A stretch of DNA of 64,000 nucleotides from Bryobacter sp. (GTDB lineage: Bacteria > Acidobacteriota > Terriglobia > Bryobacterales > Bryobacteraceae). This document shows positions 27,406 through 35,814 of this stretch, piece after piece. Numbering within the stretch: position 1 is the first letter of the stretch; each line of letters starts with the position of its first letter. Below the pieces are notes generated by a model. The model made no database searches. It was not told the DNA's origin and worked only from the letters and a program-made list of their open reading frames with translations. Where the stretch lies: positions 1 to 64,000 of the forward strand of contig JALHNH010000036.1 of assembly GCA_022843625.1 (NCBI GenBank). Direction: 5' to 3'. The translations under genes were made by a program, and so were the position numbers.

Positions 27406-29061
27406 GTGCCCTACGAACTTACTGTAGTGAATCCTTCGGGTAATGCGATCCAGGTGCCTCTGGATCACTTTCCCTTTTCTATGGGCCGGCATAGCGAGAA
27501 TCATCTGATTCTTCGCGATAGCCGGGTCTCCCGTAAACATGCCGTGATTGCCGAACGTGGTGTGGATATCTGGCTGGAGGATCTGGAGAGCCTGCATGGT
27601 GTGCGGGTGAATGAAGTTCGGGTTGTGAAGGAGCAGAAGCTTGCGGGCGGGGATGTAATCGATTTTGGCCTCGAGGATGGCTACCGGCTGATTGTTGTTG
27701 AGAAGAGTGAAGCGGAGATCCGCAAGTTGATGGGGCGGATGCCAGGCAGCGGCGGCTCGGGGAATTCTGAATTATCGAAGCTGCGTGCGTTGACTGAGGT
27801 GGCACGAAGTCTTGAACATGCGATGTCGACGCATGATGTGCTTGCAGCGGTGATCGAGGCGGCGTTGACAGTGACGGGCTGTGAGCGGGGATTTCTGCTG
27901 CTGGAAGAGGCCGGGGCGATGCGGGTGGAGTTGGGCCGCGACGGGAGTGGGCGACCGATCGATGCCGGGCAATTGCCCGTGCCTCTAACGCTCATCCAAC
28001 GGGCACTGAAGGAGCGGAAGGACTTGCTGAGCTTTCAGTTCGACCCGCTTGCCGACTGGTCTTCCCGGTTTAACGACTCGCTTGGTGGGCTCGATTTGCG
28101 GAGTGTGTTGTGTGTCCCGTTATTGCGGCTGCGCGGGAGTGTGGGGGCAGGGGAGACGATGTCGGCCACGATGGACGACACCGTGGGGCTGATCTATATG
28201 GATTCCCGGCTGGCTGAGGTGGTGAATCAGCAGGGGAACCGCGAACTGCTTCAGACCCTGGCGCTTGAGGCTTCGACGATTCTTGAGAATGCCCGGCTGC
28301 TCGAAGAGGAGCGCAAACGGCACCGGTTGGATCAAGAATTGGCGCTGGCGCGGACGATTCAGGCTAACCTCTTGCCACGCAAGTTGGCGGCTGAAGGGTT
28401 CCTGACGGCAGTGGGCTCGTCGATTCCTACGCACCAGGTGGGCGGAGACTTCTACGATGTGTTGAAGCGACCGGATGGGAGCTGGCTGGCGGCAGTTGCT
28501 GATGTCTCGGGAAAGGGCGTTGGTGCGGCGTTGCTTGCGTCGCTGTTACAAGGTGTTTTGCTTGAGGCAGCCAGTTCCGGTGCTGGACTGGATGAGTGGT
28601 TACCGCGGCTGAATCGATTCCTGCTGGAGCGGACGGCTGGTGAGAAGTACGCGACGATGTTTGCCTGTTGCATTGATTCCAGTGGGTTGATGCAGTATGT
28701 AAATGCAGGGCATTCCCGACCCTTTCTGTTGCATGGGCAGCGGACAGGCGGGCCGGAGCTTGAGGCTCTGGAACAGGATGGATTCCCGATTGGATTGCTG
28801 GAGATGGCGAGTTATCCACTAGAGCAAGTGCAGCTTGAGCCTGGGGATACTGTGGTGCTCTTTAGTGATGGAGTGGAAGAGGGACGGCGTGGACCGCAGG
28901 AGTTCTTTGGCCGTGAACGGATTGCGGCGGCAGTGGTTGAGAATGCGCAACTGAACTTGCAGGGGTTGCATGACGGGCTGCGCAATGCGCTCACGGACTT
29001 TCTAGAGGGAGTTGAGCCGCATGATGATGCGACGCTCCTGTTGTTGCGATACGGCGGCTAG
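27406..29061 (+). CDS. FHA-GAF-PP2C (SpoIIE/RsbU-type) serine phosphatase
   Basis: 551 residues with three domains. FHA (about 1-100; MGRHSENHLILRDSRVSRKHA binds phospho-Thr peptides), GAF (about 130-310) and a PP2C/SpoIIE phosphatase (about 320-551) with metal-binding motifs GGDFYDV (346-352) and VADVSGKGVGAAL (from 364), and the late DDATLLLL segment. All key Asp residues are present. Such proteins control anti-anti-sigma factors in partner-switching systems. No anti-anti-sigma or anti-sigma kinase gene is adjacent. The start is GTG 27406. It is probably co-transcribed with the Fur-family gene 12 bp upstream. Confidence 0.92.
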   Translation: MPYELTVVNPSGNAIQVPLDHFPFSMGRHSENHLILRDSRVSRKHAVIAERGVDIWLEDLESLHGVRVNEVRVVKEQKLAGGDVIDFGLEDGYRLIVVEKSEAEIRKLMGRMPGSGGSGNSELSKLRALTEVARSLEHAMSTHDVLAAVIEAALTVTGCERGFLLLEEAGAMRVELGRDGSGRPIDAGQLPVPLTLIQRALKERKDLLSFQFDPLADWSSRFNDSLGGLDLRSVLCVPLLRLRGSVGAGETMSATMDDTVGLIYMDSRLAEVVNQQGNRELLQTLALEASTILENARLLEEERKRHRLDQELALARTIQANLLPRKLAAEGFLTAVGSSIPTHQVGGDFYDVLKRPDGSWLAAVADVSGKGVGAALLASLLQGVLLEAASSGAGLDEWLPRLNRFLLERTAGEKYATMFACCIDSSGLMQYVNAGHSRPFLLHGQRTGGPELEALEQDGFPIGLLEMASYPLEQVQLEPGDTVVLFSDGVEEGRRGPQEFFGRERIAAAVVENAQLNLQGLHDGLRNALTDFLEGVEPHDDATLLLLRYGG

Positions 29062-29639
29062 AAGAAGACGGAGTGTACGATGGTGCCCCAAAGAAAGGTG
29101 CCGCCGAAGAGGAAGCCCCAGAATTTGACGACTTTCACTATTTCTGGGTCCTGATCTGTGGGATTGCCTTTGCGCGGGGTGTCGATTGGCATCTGACCCC
29201 AGACCATGGAAATCTTTTTCAGGGCAACGTCTGCGCCATCCGGACTTGCGAAGGGGCCATGGAGCAAGTGCCGTGAGCCGTCCATGAGCTCCACTGCAGC
29301 CAGAAATTCTGAAGCATCGTCGCCTTGTCCGAAAGAGCCAGGACGGCGCAGGCGATAGAGGCTCTTTACTGCCGATTTTGGATGTGAATGCGATCGCAAG
29401 CCCGCAGGCAGTGGGCCTGGCCGGGTATCAAAGCTTGTTGGGGTGACACGGATGTGGGTGCGGCCGAAGTAGAGTACCAGCCAAGTGTAGAGGAAGACTA
29501 ACATGAGGGGCGCGCCGGGGATCCATTCCGATGGCTGGGCGAAACTCCAAATCAGATTCACCAGAACGAAGAAGGACGGGAGTGCGAGCCAATAGACAAG
29601 CCGTCTGTTAGCCCAATGCCTTTGGTAATCAAGCTGCAT
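29058..29639 (-). CDS. Membrane protein of unknown function
   Basis: 193 residues with two N-terminal membrane helices (LVYWLALPSFFVLVNLIWSF and LMLVFLYTWLVLYFG), a central cytoplasmic PH-like or beta region (VTPTSFDTRPGPLP ... HLLHGPFASPDGADVALKKI) and one C-terminal helix (FWGFLFGGTFLWGTIVHSVFF). The layout resembles small membrane-anchored bPH-like proteins, but I do not recognise the family. The 3' end overlaps the convergent phosphatase by 4 bp. Confidence 0.65.
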   Translation of the reverse strand: MQLDYQRHWANRRLVYWLALPSFFVLVNLIWSFAQPSEWIPGAPLMLVFLYTWLVLYFGRTHIRVTPTSFDTRPGPLPAGLRSHSHPKSAVKSLYRLRRPGSFGQGDDASEFLAAVELMDGSRHLLHGPFASPDGADVALKKISMVWGQMPIDTPRKGNPTDQDPEIVKVVKFWGFLFGGTFLWGTIVHSVFF

Positions 29640-29680
29640 TCAGATATCTTATGCTTCACCTTGAGCATTGCGACGATTTG

Positions 29681-30460
29681 TTAACCAGAATATGAGCCGG
29701 TGGCCATGGCGGAGCGGGCGGGTAGGGAGAAGCGGTTTAGCATCCACTTGGTGAACCAGGCGATGGACCAGGGGATGGTGAGGATCAGGCAGGAGAAGAG
29801 GATGAAGCCGATGAGCATGCCGCCGAGTTCGATGGGTTCGGCGTCGAAGTTGGCGAGGCGGGTTCCGCCGGTGATTTTGGAGGCGAACCATTTGTAGAAG
29901 GGGATCAGCATCATTACGAGGAGGACGAGGGAGACGAGTGCGAGACCGAGGTGGAGGATGGTGGAGAAGAAGCCCGTGGAGGGAAGTAAGAAGGTAAGGA
30001 GGGTCGGGCCGAGGGTGCAGGCGAGGATGATGAGTTGCCAGCGGATGTAGTCTTCGATGGTGGCGGAGAAGTTGAGGCGGCTGCCGTTGCTGGTTTGCAG
30101 GAGTGGGGTGATGACTCGCAAGAGTTGGTAGCCGACGTAGGCGCTGGCGAGGCTGGAGGCTACGGAGAGGCCGATGTCGAGGAAGGGGTCCTCGATGATT
30201 GCGCTGAGGATGATCTGGGCCCAGATGAAGATGGTGACCGGGAGGAGGGGTTGTTTGAGGTCGGATTCTTTGCCGGTGTAGGTGATGGTGGTGCCGTCGG
30301 GGAAGCTCATGCAGGAGGTGGCGTATTGGAGGAGCTTGGTGAGTTGTTCGGCTGCGGGGATGTAGATGAGGGTGGAGAGGCCTGCGATGATGCTCTTTAT
30401 GAAGAAGGTGAGGGGGTCGATGTTGAAGTTGAGACGGTTGAGGGGTTCCGGTTGCGGCAT
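29681..30460 (-). CDS. YIP1-like multi-pass membrane protein, function unknown
   Basis: 259 residues with about six hydrophobic helices, e.g. FFIKSIIAGLSTLIYIPAAE, LPVTIFIWAQIILSAIIE, WQLIILACTLGPTLLTFLLP, ILHLGLALVSLVLLVMMLI, IGFILFSCLILTIPWSIAWF. A short soluble loop follows the first helix (YATSCMSFPDGTTITYTGKE). The pattern is like YIP1-family proteins, but no signature residue decides. Codon use is strongly G-rich compared with the sigma/Fur cluster. Confidence 0.62.
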   Translation of the reverse strand: MPQPEPLNRLNFNIDPLTFFIKSIIAGLSTLIYIPAAEQLTKLLQYATSCMSFPDGTTITYTGKESDLKQPLLPVTIFIWAQIILSAIIEDPFLDIGLSVASSLASAYVGYQLLRVITPLLQTSNGSRLNFSATIEDYIRWQLIILACTLGPTLLTFLLPSTGFFSTILHLGLALVSLVLLVMMLIPFYKWFASKITGGTRLANFDAEPIELGGMLIGFILFSCLILTIPWSIAWFTKWMLNRFSLPARSAMATGSYSG

Positions 30461-30537
30461 GGGGGGAGTGTATAGGATTTGAGGGTGGGAGGGAAGCCCT
30501 GGTTCGCTGTGATAACCCTGTTCACAATTGGGGGTGA

Positions 30538-30562
30538 GTCGGCTAAGTTCCGGTTAGCCGAC
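30538..30562. terminator. Hairpin in the 30.5 kb gap, possible terminator
   Basis: A perfect 9 bp inverted repeat, GTCGGCTAA (30538-30546) and TTAGCCGAC (30554-30562), has a 7-base loop. A second hairpin, AAACGC/GCGTTT with a 5-base loop, is at 30603-30619. Both lie between the end of the NTF2-like gene (minus strand, stop 30655) and the start of the YIP1-like gene. There is no strong T tract, so termination is only one possibility. Confidence 0.4.
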
Positions 30563-30654
30563 GACAAGAGACGAGTGAACACTACGCCGTTAGGCTTGAG
30601 ATAAACGCCGTCAGCGTTTGCTTCCTCTTCAGTGGGGTAGCGGAGCCGGAAAAC

Positions 30655-31143
30655 TCACTTGGCTTCGGGGCTGAGGGATAGATTGGAAGCGTGCAGGTGA
30701 GTGATCTTCCACCCAGCGGCAGCGCGGGCCAATACAAACATGCGCCGACCGATCGACGAGGTCGATGATCGGAGATGAAACGTAACGACGGCAACATCGG
30801 GACTGGGAAAATCGATCCGCAGGTCGTTAGGTTCCAGCTTCATAAACGGTGGGGTAGCCACGCCCCGTTTCGCCGCCGATTTCCGGACAGTCTCGAAAAA
30901 GCCTAGCCACACGGTGTCAAATGTCTGCGGATCATCAATGCGGGAGCCTTCCGGACGGATTGCTGCGGTAGGGTGAAAAACTACGGGCCGGTCGGCCCAG
31001 CACTTTCGGAAAGCTGGCCAGTCCAGGTCTTGGAACGCCGCCAGGAAGGCATTCATGACCCCACGCACCTCGGCTTCGGTCGAAGCCTGAGCGTCAACAG
31101 AAAGGGCAGCCAGAGGTGCCAGTAGAACTGAGCGACGCACCAT
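30655..31143 (-). CDS. Exported SnoaL/NTF2-like protein
   Basis: 162 residues: signal MVRRSVLLAPLAALSVDAQA, then an NTF2-fold cone (EVRGVMNAFLAAFQDLDWPAFRKCWADRPVVFHP ... VAVVTFHLRSS ... AGWKITHLHASNLSL), as in DUF4440/SnoaL-like proteins. These bind small hydrophobic ligands or act as isomerases; here no catalytic residues can be assigned. ATG 31143 places the signal at the N-terminus. Upstream extension in frame lacks coding character. Confidence 0.78.
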   Translation of the reverse strand: MVRRSVLLAPLAALSVDAQASTEAEVRGVMNAFLAAFQDLDWPAFRKCWADRPVVFHPTAAIRPEGSRIDDPQTFDTVWLGFFETVRKSAAKRGVATPPFMKLEPNDLRIDFPSPDVAVVTFHLRSSTSSIGRRMFVLARAAAGWKITHLHASNLSLSPEAK

Positions 31144-31536
31144 GAACCGATGGTACCACCGTGGTGAAAAGCCCTGTTGACAAGGAAAACCATGCAAGCG
31201 TCCAGCCCTGCGCAATTGGGTACTGTATCCGGGATTCTGAACAAACTCGCGATCGGTCGCCCAGTGTTTACCGATCATGTCGAGGACCGTATCCGAATCC
31301 CTCCTGAGTCACGCGCTACCCGGAAGTTGGCCCCAAGACCCGTTTGGGAGGTTCCTCCCTTTCCTTCTTAGAGTTCGGCGTTCCAGGTCAAAAGAGTATG
31401 CGGAAGGAAGATTACATTAGCCCCGAAAATGGGGCTAGCTTGTAGATGAGTTTGGGACGGAGTAGTCTGAAGGCTGCCCCCCTTGCCTTGAGATTGCCCG
31501 GCTTAGAGCAGATCCGCTCACGATACAGTATGGGTT
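31144..31536. other. 393 bp intergenic region, no gene recognised
   Basis: The stretch between the NTF2-like gene and the HNH gene has no open frame with coding character. A 7 bp stem, TAGCCCC/GGGGCTA with a 6-base loop, lies at 31418-31437. No T tract follows. This gap marks the left border of the less GC-rich accessory island. Confidence 0.5.
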
Positions 31537-31941
31537 ATGCATAATGACCACCGAATTGTTGAGGAGTTGGTGAAAACAGGGAAATGGTCAAGAGACCACG
31601 CAACGGTTGCCGTGCGGGCGGAATTCAAATGCGAGTATTGCGGTCTCGACCTACTCAAGGACGCGCAACACTACAAACTCTGGCAACTGGATCACATTGT
31701 TCCCAAGAAACTTATGGTGCAGGACGGCATGGACCCAGATGAGCATAACAACTTGGCCATCGCCTGCAAACCATGCAATTTCGATTTCAAGTGGCGCTTT
31801 GATCCGCGGACTACCGCCGGAGCCAATGCTGACCGTCTTGCATTGATCAACGCAGCGAAAGAGGAAATTCGGGAAAGGAAGCAGGCTTGCGATTCAGAGC
31901 TCTCTCGCTTACGAGAAATTGCCGGGCGGGTTGATGGGTAG
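31537..31941 (+). CDS. HNH endonuclease
   Basis: 134 residues. Motifs: zinc knuckle C32-x2-C35 (KCEYCG), HNH core LDHIVPK with H53, NNLAIACKPCN with N71 and C77-x2-C80. These are the full beta-beta-alpha-metal residues, so nuclease activity is expected. No DNA-binding or restriction partner domain is fused, and the C-terminal 40 residues are a charged helix. Such stand-alone HNH proteins occur in restriction systems, phages and mobile elements. It converges on the KGGVGR operon with 254 bp between and shares the island's less GC-rich composition. Confidence 0.88.
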   Translation: MHNDHRIVEELVKTGKWSRDHATVAVRAEFKCEYCGLDLLKDAQHYKLWQLDHIVPKKLMVQDGMDPDEHNNLAIACKPCNFDFKWRFDPRTTAGANADRLALINAAKEEIRERKQACDSELSRLREIAGRVDG

Positions 31942-32195
31942 ACTTCCTCGAAGTTCGATTCATCGAATATTGGCAAGGTAACCTGCGGCTCCCCAACCGA
32001 TCTACTTACCGCTCGCCTCAATCCTGTCCGCGCGGTTGGCGCAATATCCTCTCAATTCGCGTTGGAGTTGGGTGAAGGTACTCTCTGAACTAAATATTAT
32101 GGAGGCAAACACTGCTCACAAGTGCCTCGAACCAAATCCGGCCCTCAGCAATATCGTCGCAATCAAAGTTGTCTGCTTCCGCGGCAAGCCGAACG

Positions 32196-34208
32196 CTATT
32201 TGGGGTCAGTGTTTTGGCGGAGTTGTGCGACGAAGTCAGCGAAGTTGGGGTCGTGCCTGATGGCGTCAAAGTCCGAGTCGGCGTCGATTTCTTTAGCCGT
32301 CACAGGCTTGACGCTAGCTATGAAATTTTTCAGATGATTTAAGGCGTCTATGGCGTTGCCTTGTCTCGCCTCCAAGCACGCGAAGTTATAGAGCCCGATC
32401 ACCCCAGCTAAAAGTAGTTTTTCTTTTGCTTCTCTGATAAGTTGCTCTTTGTCTGCGGAAGAGGATCTCATCGCCTGCTCTGTTAGGGTGGCACCCCAGC
32501 CGCTAAACGATAAAAAAGATTTGGAATCAAGTCGAGTCGCTTCTTCAAATTTCAAACATGCGTTTCGGAGTAGTTCATTCCCCACTTCACCCTTTTTCGC
32601 TCTTGAGTACTGAAATATGGATGTCCCCCAGTCCCTGAAGACATAGGCTAAGTTTGGATCTAGCCGTACAGCTTCTGTGAACATCTTAAATGATTGATTG
32701 AGTAAATGATTGGCTTCGGTTTCAGGCTTGGAAGCGGCAATTTTTCCGAGTGCAGCCCCCCAGGCACCGAAAGCATTAGCAGATTTTGGATCGACTCGAG
32801 TGGCTTCGGCGAATTTCAGAAGAGATTCTTCCAGTAGACGATCAGACTCTGCCCCAGACTTGAATACAGCCGCATTGGCGATTGCGACGCCCCAATTTAC
32901 GAATGCCTCTGCAAGATTGGGATTCAGCCGGATGGCTTCGACAGATTTAGACTTAGCAGCTTCGAGAAACTTAATGCTGAGGCCTGCGGTGTTGACATTC
33001 GCTTCGTTTATACAGGCGGAAGCCCAATTGTTGAGATGTATCGCTCGGTCAGCAGAACTCTCTGCTATGTTCGCGATAATCCTTCTTTGCCAATGCGTGG
33101 AGATGCTTTTGTCCTCCACGGTCCGAAAATGTATGAGGGGCGCTATCTCGGGCCGCTGTGCCAACAAACGCAGTGCTTGAGGTCCGTCTATGGACGAGCT
33201 CATCCCTTCGCTGGCCAAGCGGGCGAGTTGATCGGCGCTGTCTTCCACTTGCGATGTGATTCGGTCTGCGAGCCTGGTGTAATCCGCAGTTGGCGGTTCG
33301 TCTGTAAAGTCGCGCACGAAGATCGTTTCCATCAATGCGAGTCTTGGGTGGTAAGAGACACGGAGAGGTTTGATGCCGATCGCATTCTGCAACACAGACA
33401 AGCGCTCGCGCTTGAACTCGATCTCTCCCATCGGAACTGGTGTCGCCACCACAATTGTTGGCTTAGGGCCCAGCGACGGAATTTCGTCACGATTTTCCTT
33501 CGGGTCAGCATCATCCCATTCGTCTTCGTTTGAGCGTGGTTTGGGTTCTATTCCTACTTCGGTCAGGAATGTCTTGGTTCCAGTGATGTTCTGATCATTG
33601 AGGCCAGAAAGGACAACCAAACGATCGGCGAGGGGACCTACACACAGGCCGCCGATTTCTGTTAAGCCTGTGCGACTGTCTACCAAGATGTAGTCGTAGG
33701 CGGTTTGAATTGGGTCTTCGAATTCTTCGATTCCCAAGGGACGATTTAAGAAACGCTGCTTTTTGAAATAGGTATGGAGGTTCTGTCCGAGGGCAATGAT
33801 TTCTTCCCGGTTGAGGTCTTTAATCCCTAAGTTTGCCAGTCGATTGGTGAAGTCTCGATCCATATCCGGGGCTAGCACATCTATCCGACCGGACTCTCCC
33901 AATTTGGGCTTTAAGGGGGCTAATTTTTCTGGCAGAACGGATCGAATGAAGGTCGAAACGGGTGCGGGTGCTTCAGCTGGATTTGTACGGGATTGAGTGA
34001 GTAAGTCGAGAAGATCTTGTTCTGGTTGAGGTGATAGTTCACCGAGTCGAGTCAACAGTCCACCGACCCCGGGGGCTTCGAGGTCCATATCCACAATCAG
34101 GACGTGGCGGCCCCAACTGGACAAGACATAGGCTGTATTGAGCAGGGCTAGGCTTCGGCCTACGCCGCCCTTGTAGCTGTAGAAGGTGAATGTGTATGGA
34201 AAGGGCAT
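32196..34208 (-). CDS. KGGVGR-type ParA/MinD-like ATPase with C-terminal TPR repeats
   Basis: 670 residues. Residues 1-300 are a SIMIBI/ParA-like ATPase: deviant Walker A K13-GGVGR-S19 (Arg replaces the usual Lys before Ser/Thr), VLIVDMD at 36-42, and Walker B YILVDSRTG with D177. Residues about 300-390 are a linker. About 390-600 hold at least four extended TPR-like units (e.g. LLKFAEATRVDPKSANAFGAWGAAL), and the C-terminus ends in a further TPR-like helix pair. From memory, KGGVGR variants recur in multi-gene conflict or defence loci rather than in plasmid partition. Its ATG directly follows the stop of the 221-residue gene (TAGATG). No ParB or parS-like gene is nearby. Confidence 0.85.
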   Translation of the reverse strand: MPFPYTFTFYSYKGGVGRSLALLNTAYVLSSWGRHVLIVDMDLEAPGVGGLLTRLGELSPQPEQDLLDLLTQSRTNPAEAPAPVSTFIRSVLPEKLAPLKPKLGESGRIDVLAPDMDRDFTNRLANLGIKDLNREEIIALGQNLHTYFKKQRFLNRPLGIEEFEDPIQTAYDYILVDSRTGLTEIGGLCVGPLADRLVVLSGLNDQNITGTKTFLTEVGIEPKPRSNEDEWDDADPKENRDEIPSLGPKPTIVVATPVPMGEIEFKRERLSVLQNAIGIKPLRVSYHPRLALMETIFVRDFTDEPPTADYTRLADRITSQVEDSADQLARLASEGMSSSIDGPQALRLLAQRPEIAPLIHFRTVEDKSISTHWQRRIIANIAESSADRAIHLNNWASACINEANVNTAGLSIKFLEAAKSKSVEAIRLNPNLAEAFVNWGVAIANAAVFKSGAESDRLLEESLLKFAEATRVDPKSANAFGAWGAALGKIAASKPETEANHLLNQSFKMFTEAVRLDPNLAYVFRDWGTSIFQYSRAKKGEVGNELLRNACLKFEEATRLDSKSFLSFSGWGATLTEQAMRSSSADKEQLIREAKEKLLLAGVIGLYNFACLEARQGNAIDALNHLKNFIASVKPVTAKEIDADSDFDAIRHDPNFADFVAQLRQNTDPK

Positions 34209-34874
34209 CTAAAGAGCGCAGGCAACAGAAGGGATCGTGGCCACATTGAACATTGGCGACTGAGCCCTGGGAAGTTTGTAGGCCGAGGTATCTGCGAGCT
34301 GCTCACAGAGATCTTCTACACTCAAATTCATGGCGTGGCGTGTGTGTGTGGGCACAAGCTCAAGCAAAGTATCAAAGGAGGATTGGTCCTTATTTGTTTT
34401 GGCTATAGCTAACTTGATGGCCATTGCCATTGTGTTGTTTTCGTCCGCTAGGAGCACTATCGAAGAGAGGCGTTCCGCTACCCCGAAGTGCCGCCTCAAG
34501 AACGCTGTCTCAGCCTTTGCAAGTTCTTCTTGAGCGATTCGGTCCAGGTTGCGCCTTGTTTGAAGTCGAGTCTGATAGTGGTACTGTCCATCCAAGTCGA
34601 CCCAGAGTTCATGCCGTATTTGAGCCTGGATCGGGGGTTGCAGCCTAGTTAGCTCGGTGCGGCCTTCCAGGGAATCGAATTCATATGGAGTGATCTCAGT
34701 TGCGTCGCACAGGTGTCGACCGTTGCTGAAAGAGTAGGGTGGAACCAGGATCGAATCCGGGTTGTCTTTTCTTCGGAAAACAGGAGCAACGATGGAGGGA
34801 AGCGCGGATTCAGTCAATACGTTGGCGTAGCCAATTATCTCCAGCAGCGACACATCGAGTGGCTCAACCGACAT
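34209..34874 (-). CDS. Uncharacterised protein, middle gene of the KGGVGR operon
   Basis: 221 residues, no signal or membrane segment, no recognised family. The N-terminal 100 residues are mixed (VFRRKDNPDSILVPPYSFS, TPYEFDSLEGRTELTRLQPP). Residues about 115-180 look like a TPR-type helical pair (RIAQEELAKAETAFLRRHFGVAERLSSIVLLAD). Five bases separate it from the upstream gene and none from the ATPase gene, so the three are surely one transcript. It is probably an adaptor or partner of the ATPase. Function is not claimed. Confidence 0.75.
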   Translation of the reverse strand: MSVEPLDVSLLEIIGYANVLTESALPSIVAPVFRRKDNPDSILVPPYSFSNGRHLCDATEITPYEFDSLEGRTELTRLQPPIQAQIRHELWVDLDGQYHYQTRLQTRRNLDRIAQEELAKAETAFLRRHFGVAERLSSIVLLADENNTMAMAIKLAIAKTNKDQSSFDTLLELVPTHTRHAMNLSVEDLCEQLADTSAYKLPRAQSPMFNVATIPSVACAL

Positions 34875-34879
34875 CTGGC

Positions 34880-35707
34880 TTAAGTATACCTTTCACGAAG
34901 ATAGTCGAGGCATTCAGAACGAAGTCCTTCGAAGTTGTCTCCCTTTGGGGACTCAAAGAATCTTCGATCTACATTGTTTTCCCGACACCAACTGAAAAGA
35001 TTCCGGATGTGGGGCTGAGCGGCAACTCTATTTCTTGGGGCGAAGACTGCCCGGAGGTGTGGTGAGCAGAGTTTTACCGTTCCAGGAATGCGGACTTCAT
35101 GTGTCCTTCGCCTATTTTTATCGCCGCCGCTGAGACCAATGGGGTTTGCAGCAGGATCCGCATCTGGGGGTTGCAAGTAATCCTCTGGGTTGGGGAAGAG
35201 GTGATCGAGCGAGAACTGAAGGTAGCCTCTATGGCCAGGAAGTGGGAGCTCGTGCCGATTAAAGAAGTCTTTGGGAGATTCGGTTGATTTCGTTGGCCAA
35301 TTGAAGTGATTTATCAAACCGCCAGAATCGAATGGGGTTGCTGAGCCTCCAGTTTGGTTCTCCTCTTCAAGGGCAGTGGAAAACAGGAAGCCAAAAATTG
35401 TGGCTGGATATGAGAAGGGCCCCACGTAAAAGAAGACTGCATTGGTTGTGCCTAGTTTGACTTCTGCACAATCTGGGCGATGTTTCAACAAACCTTCTGC
35501 GACCAGAGTTGCCATTGACTTGAAAGAGTCGGATTCGCAAATGGCGACTACGTGTTTGTCTGAAGTGGCGTGGGATAGTGGCAGGTTCTTCGCCAGATTG
35601 GAAGCTGCAGGGGAAGGCGTAGAAAAGGGTTTTGTGCAGGCTGAGAGGTCGTCACAGAGACGAGTCAAGTTTGCTTCGAGGCGCTGATTTGGCTGAATGT
35701 CTGGCAA
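34880..35707 (-). CDS. Uncharacterised protein, first gene of the KGGVGR operon (effector candidate)
   Basis: 275 residues from TTG 35707 (no ATG upstream in frame; the next Met is residue 65). Cytoplasmic, no signal. Distinct conserved-looking blocks: FFYVGPFSYPATIFGFLFS (about 91-109), ATPFDSGGLINHFNWP (about 122-137), then RRTHEVRIPGTVKL (about 204-217) and a charged C-terminal helix. The order of a Gly/aromatic strand, a GGL segment and a late E-x-R-x-P strand is reminiscent of ADP-ribosyltransferase-like folds, but I cannot demonstrate it. Being first in a three-gene operon with a regulatory ATPase, it is the best candidate for the effector or substrate-binding component. Confidence 0.68.
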   Translation of the reverse strand: MPDIQPNQRLEANLTRLCDDLSACTKPFSTPSPAASNLAKNLPLSHATSDKHVVAICESDSFKSMATLVAEGLLKHRPDCAEVKLGTTNAVFFYVGPFSYPATIFGFLFSTALEEENQTGGSATPFDSGGLINHFNWPTKSTESPKDFFNRHELPLPGHRGYLQFSLDHLFPNPEDYLQPPDADPAANPIGLSGGDKNRRRTHEVRIPGTVKLCSPHLRAVFAPRNRVAAQPHIRNLFSWCRENNVDRRFFESPKGDNFEGLRSECLDYLRERYT

Positions 35708-35814
35708 GTTTGACCTAACTGGGACGAGTTCGATGAACTTGTTACAAAGTCCAGTCTAGCCGAGTTTGGGTCCAGTTCTGGCGGCATTCTGCCGATAGCT
35801 TAGCTTTGGGTCTG

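Noticed and set aside
34208..34209. Reading the KGGVGR ATPase as a plasmid-partition ParA
   Set aside because: No ParB, centromere-like repeats or replication gene nearby, and the C-terminal TPR domain is not found in ParA.
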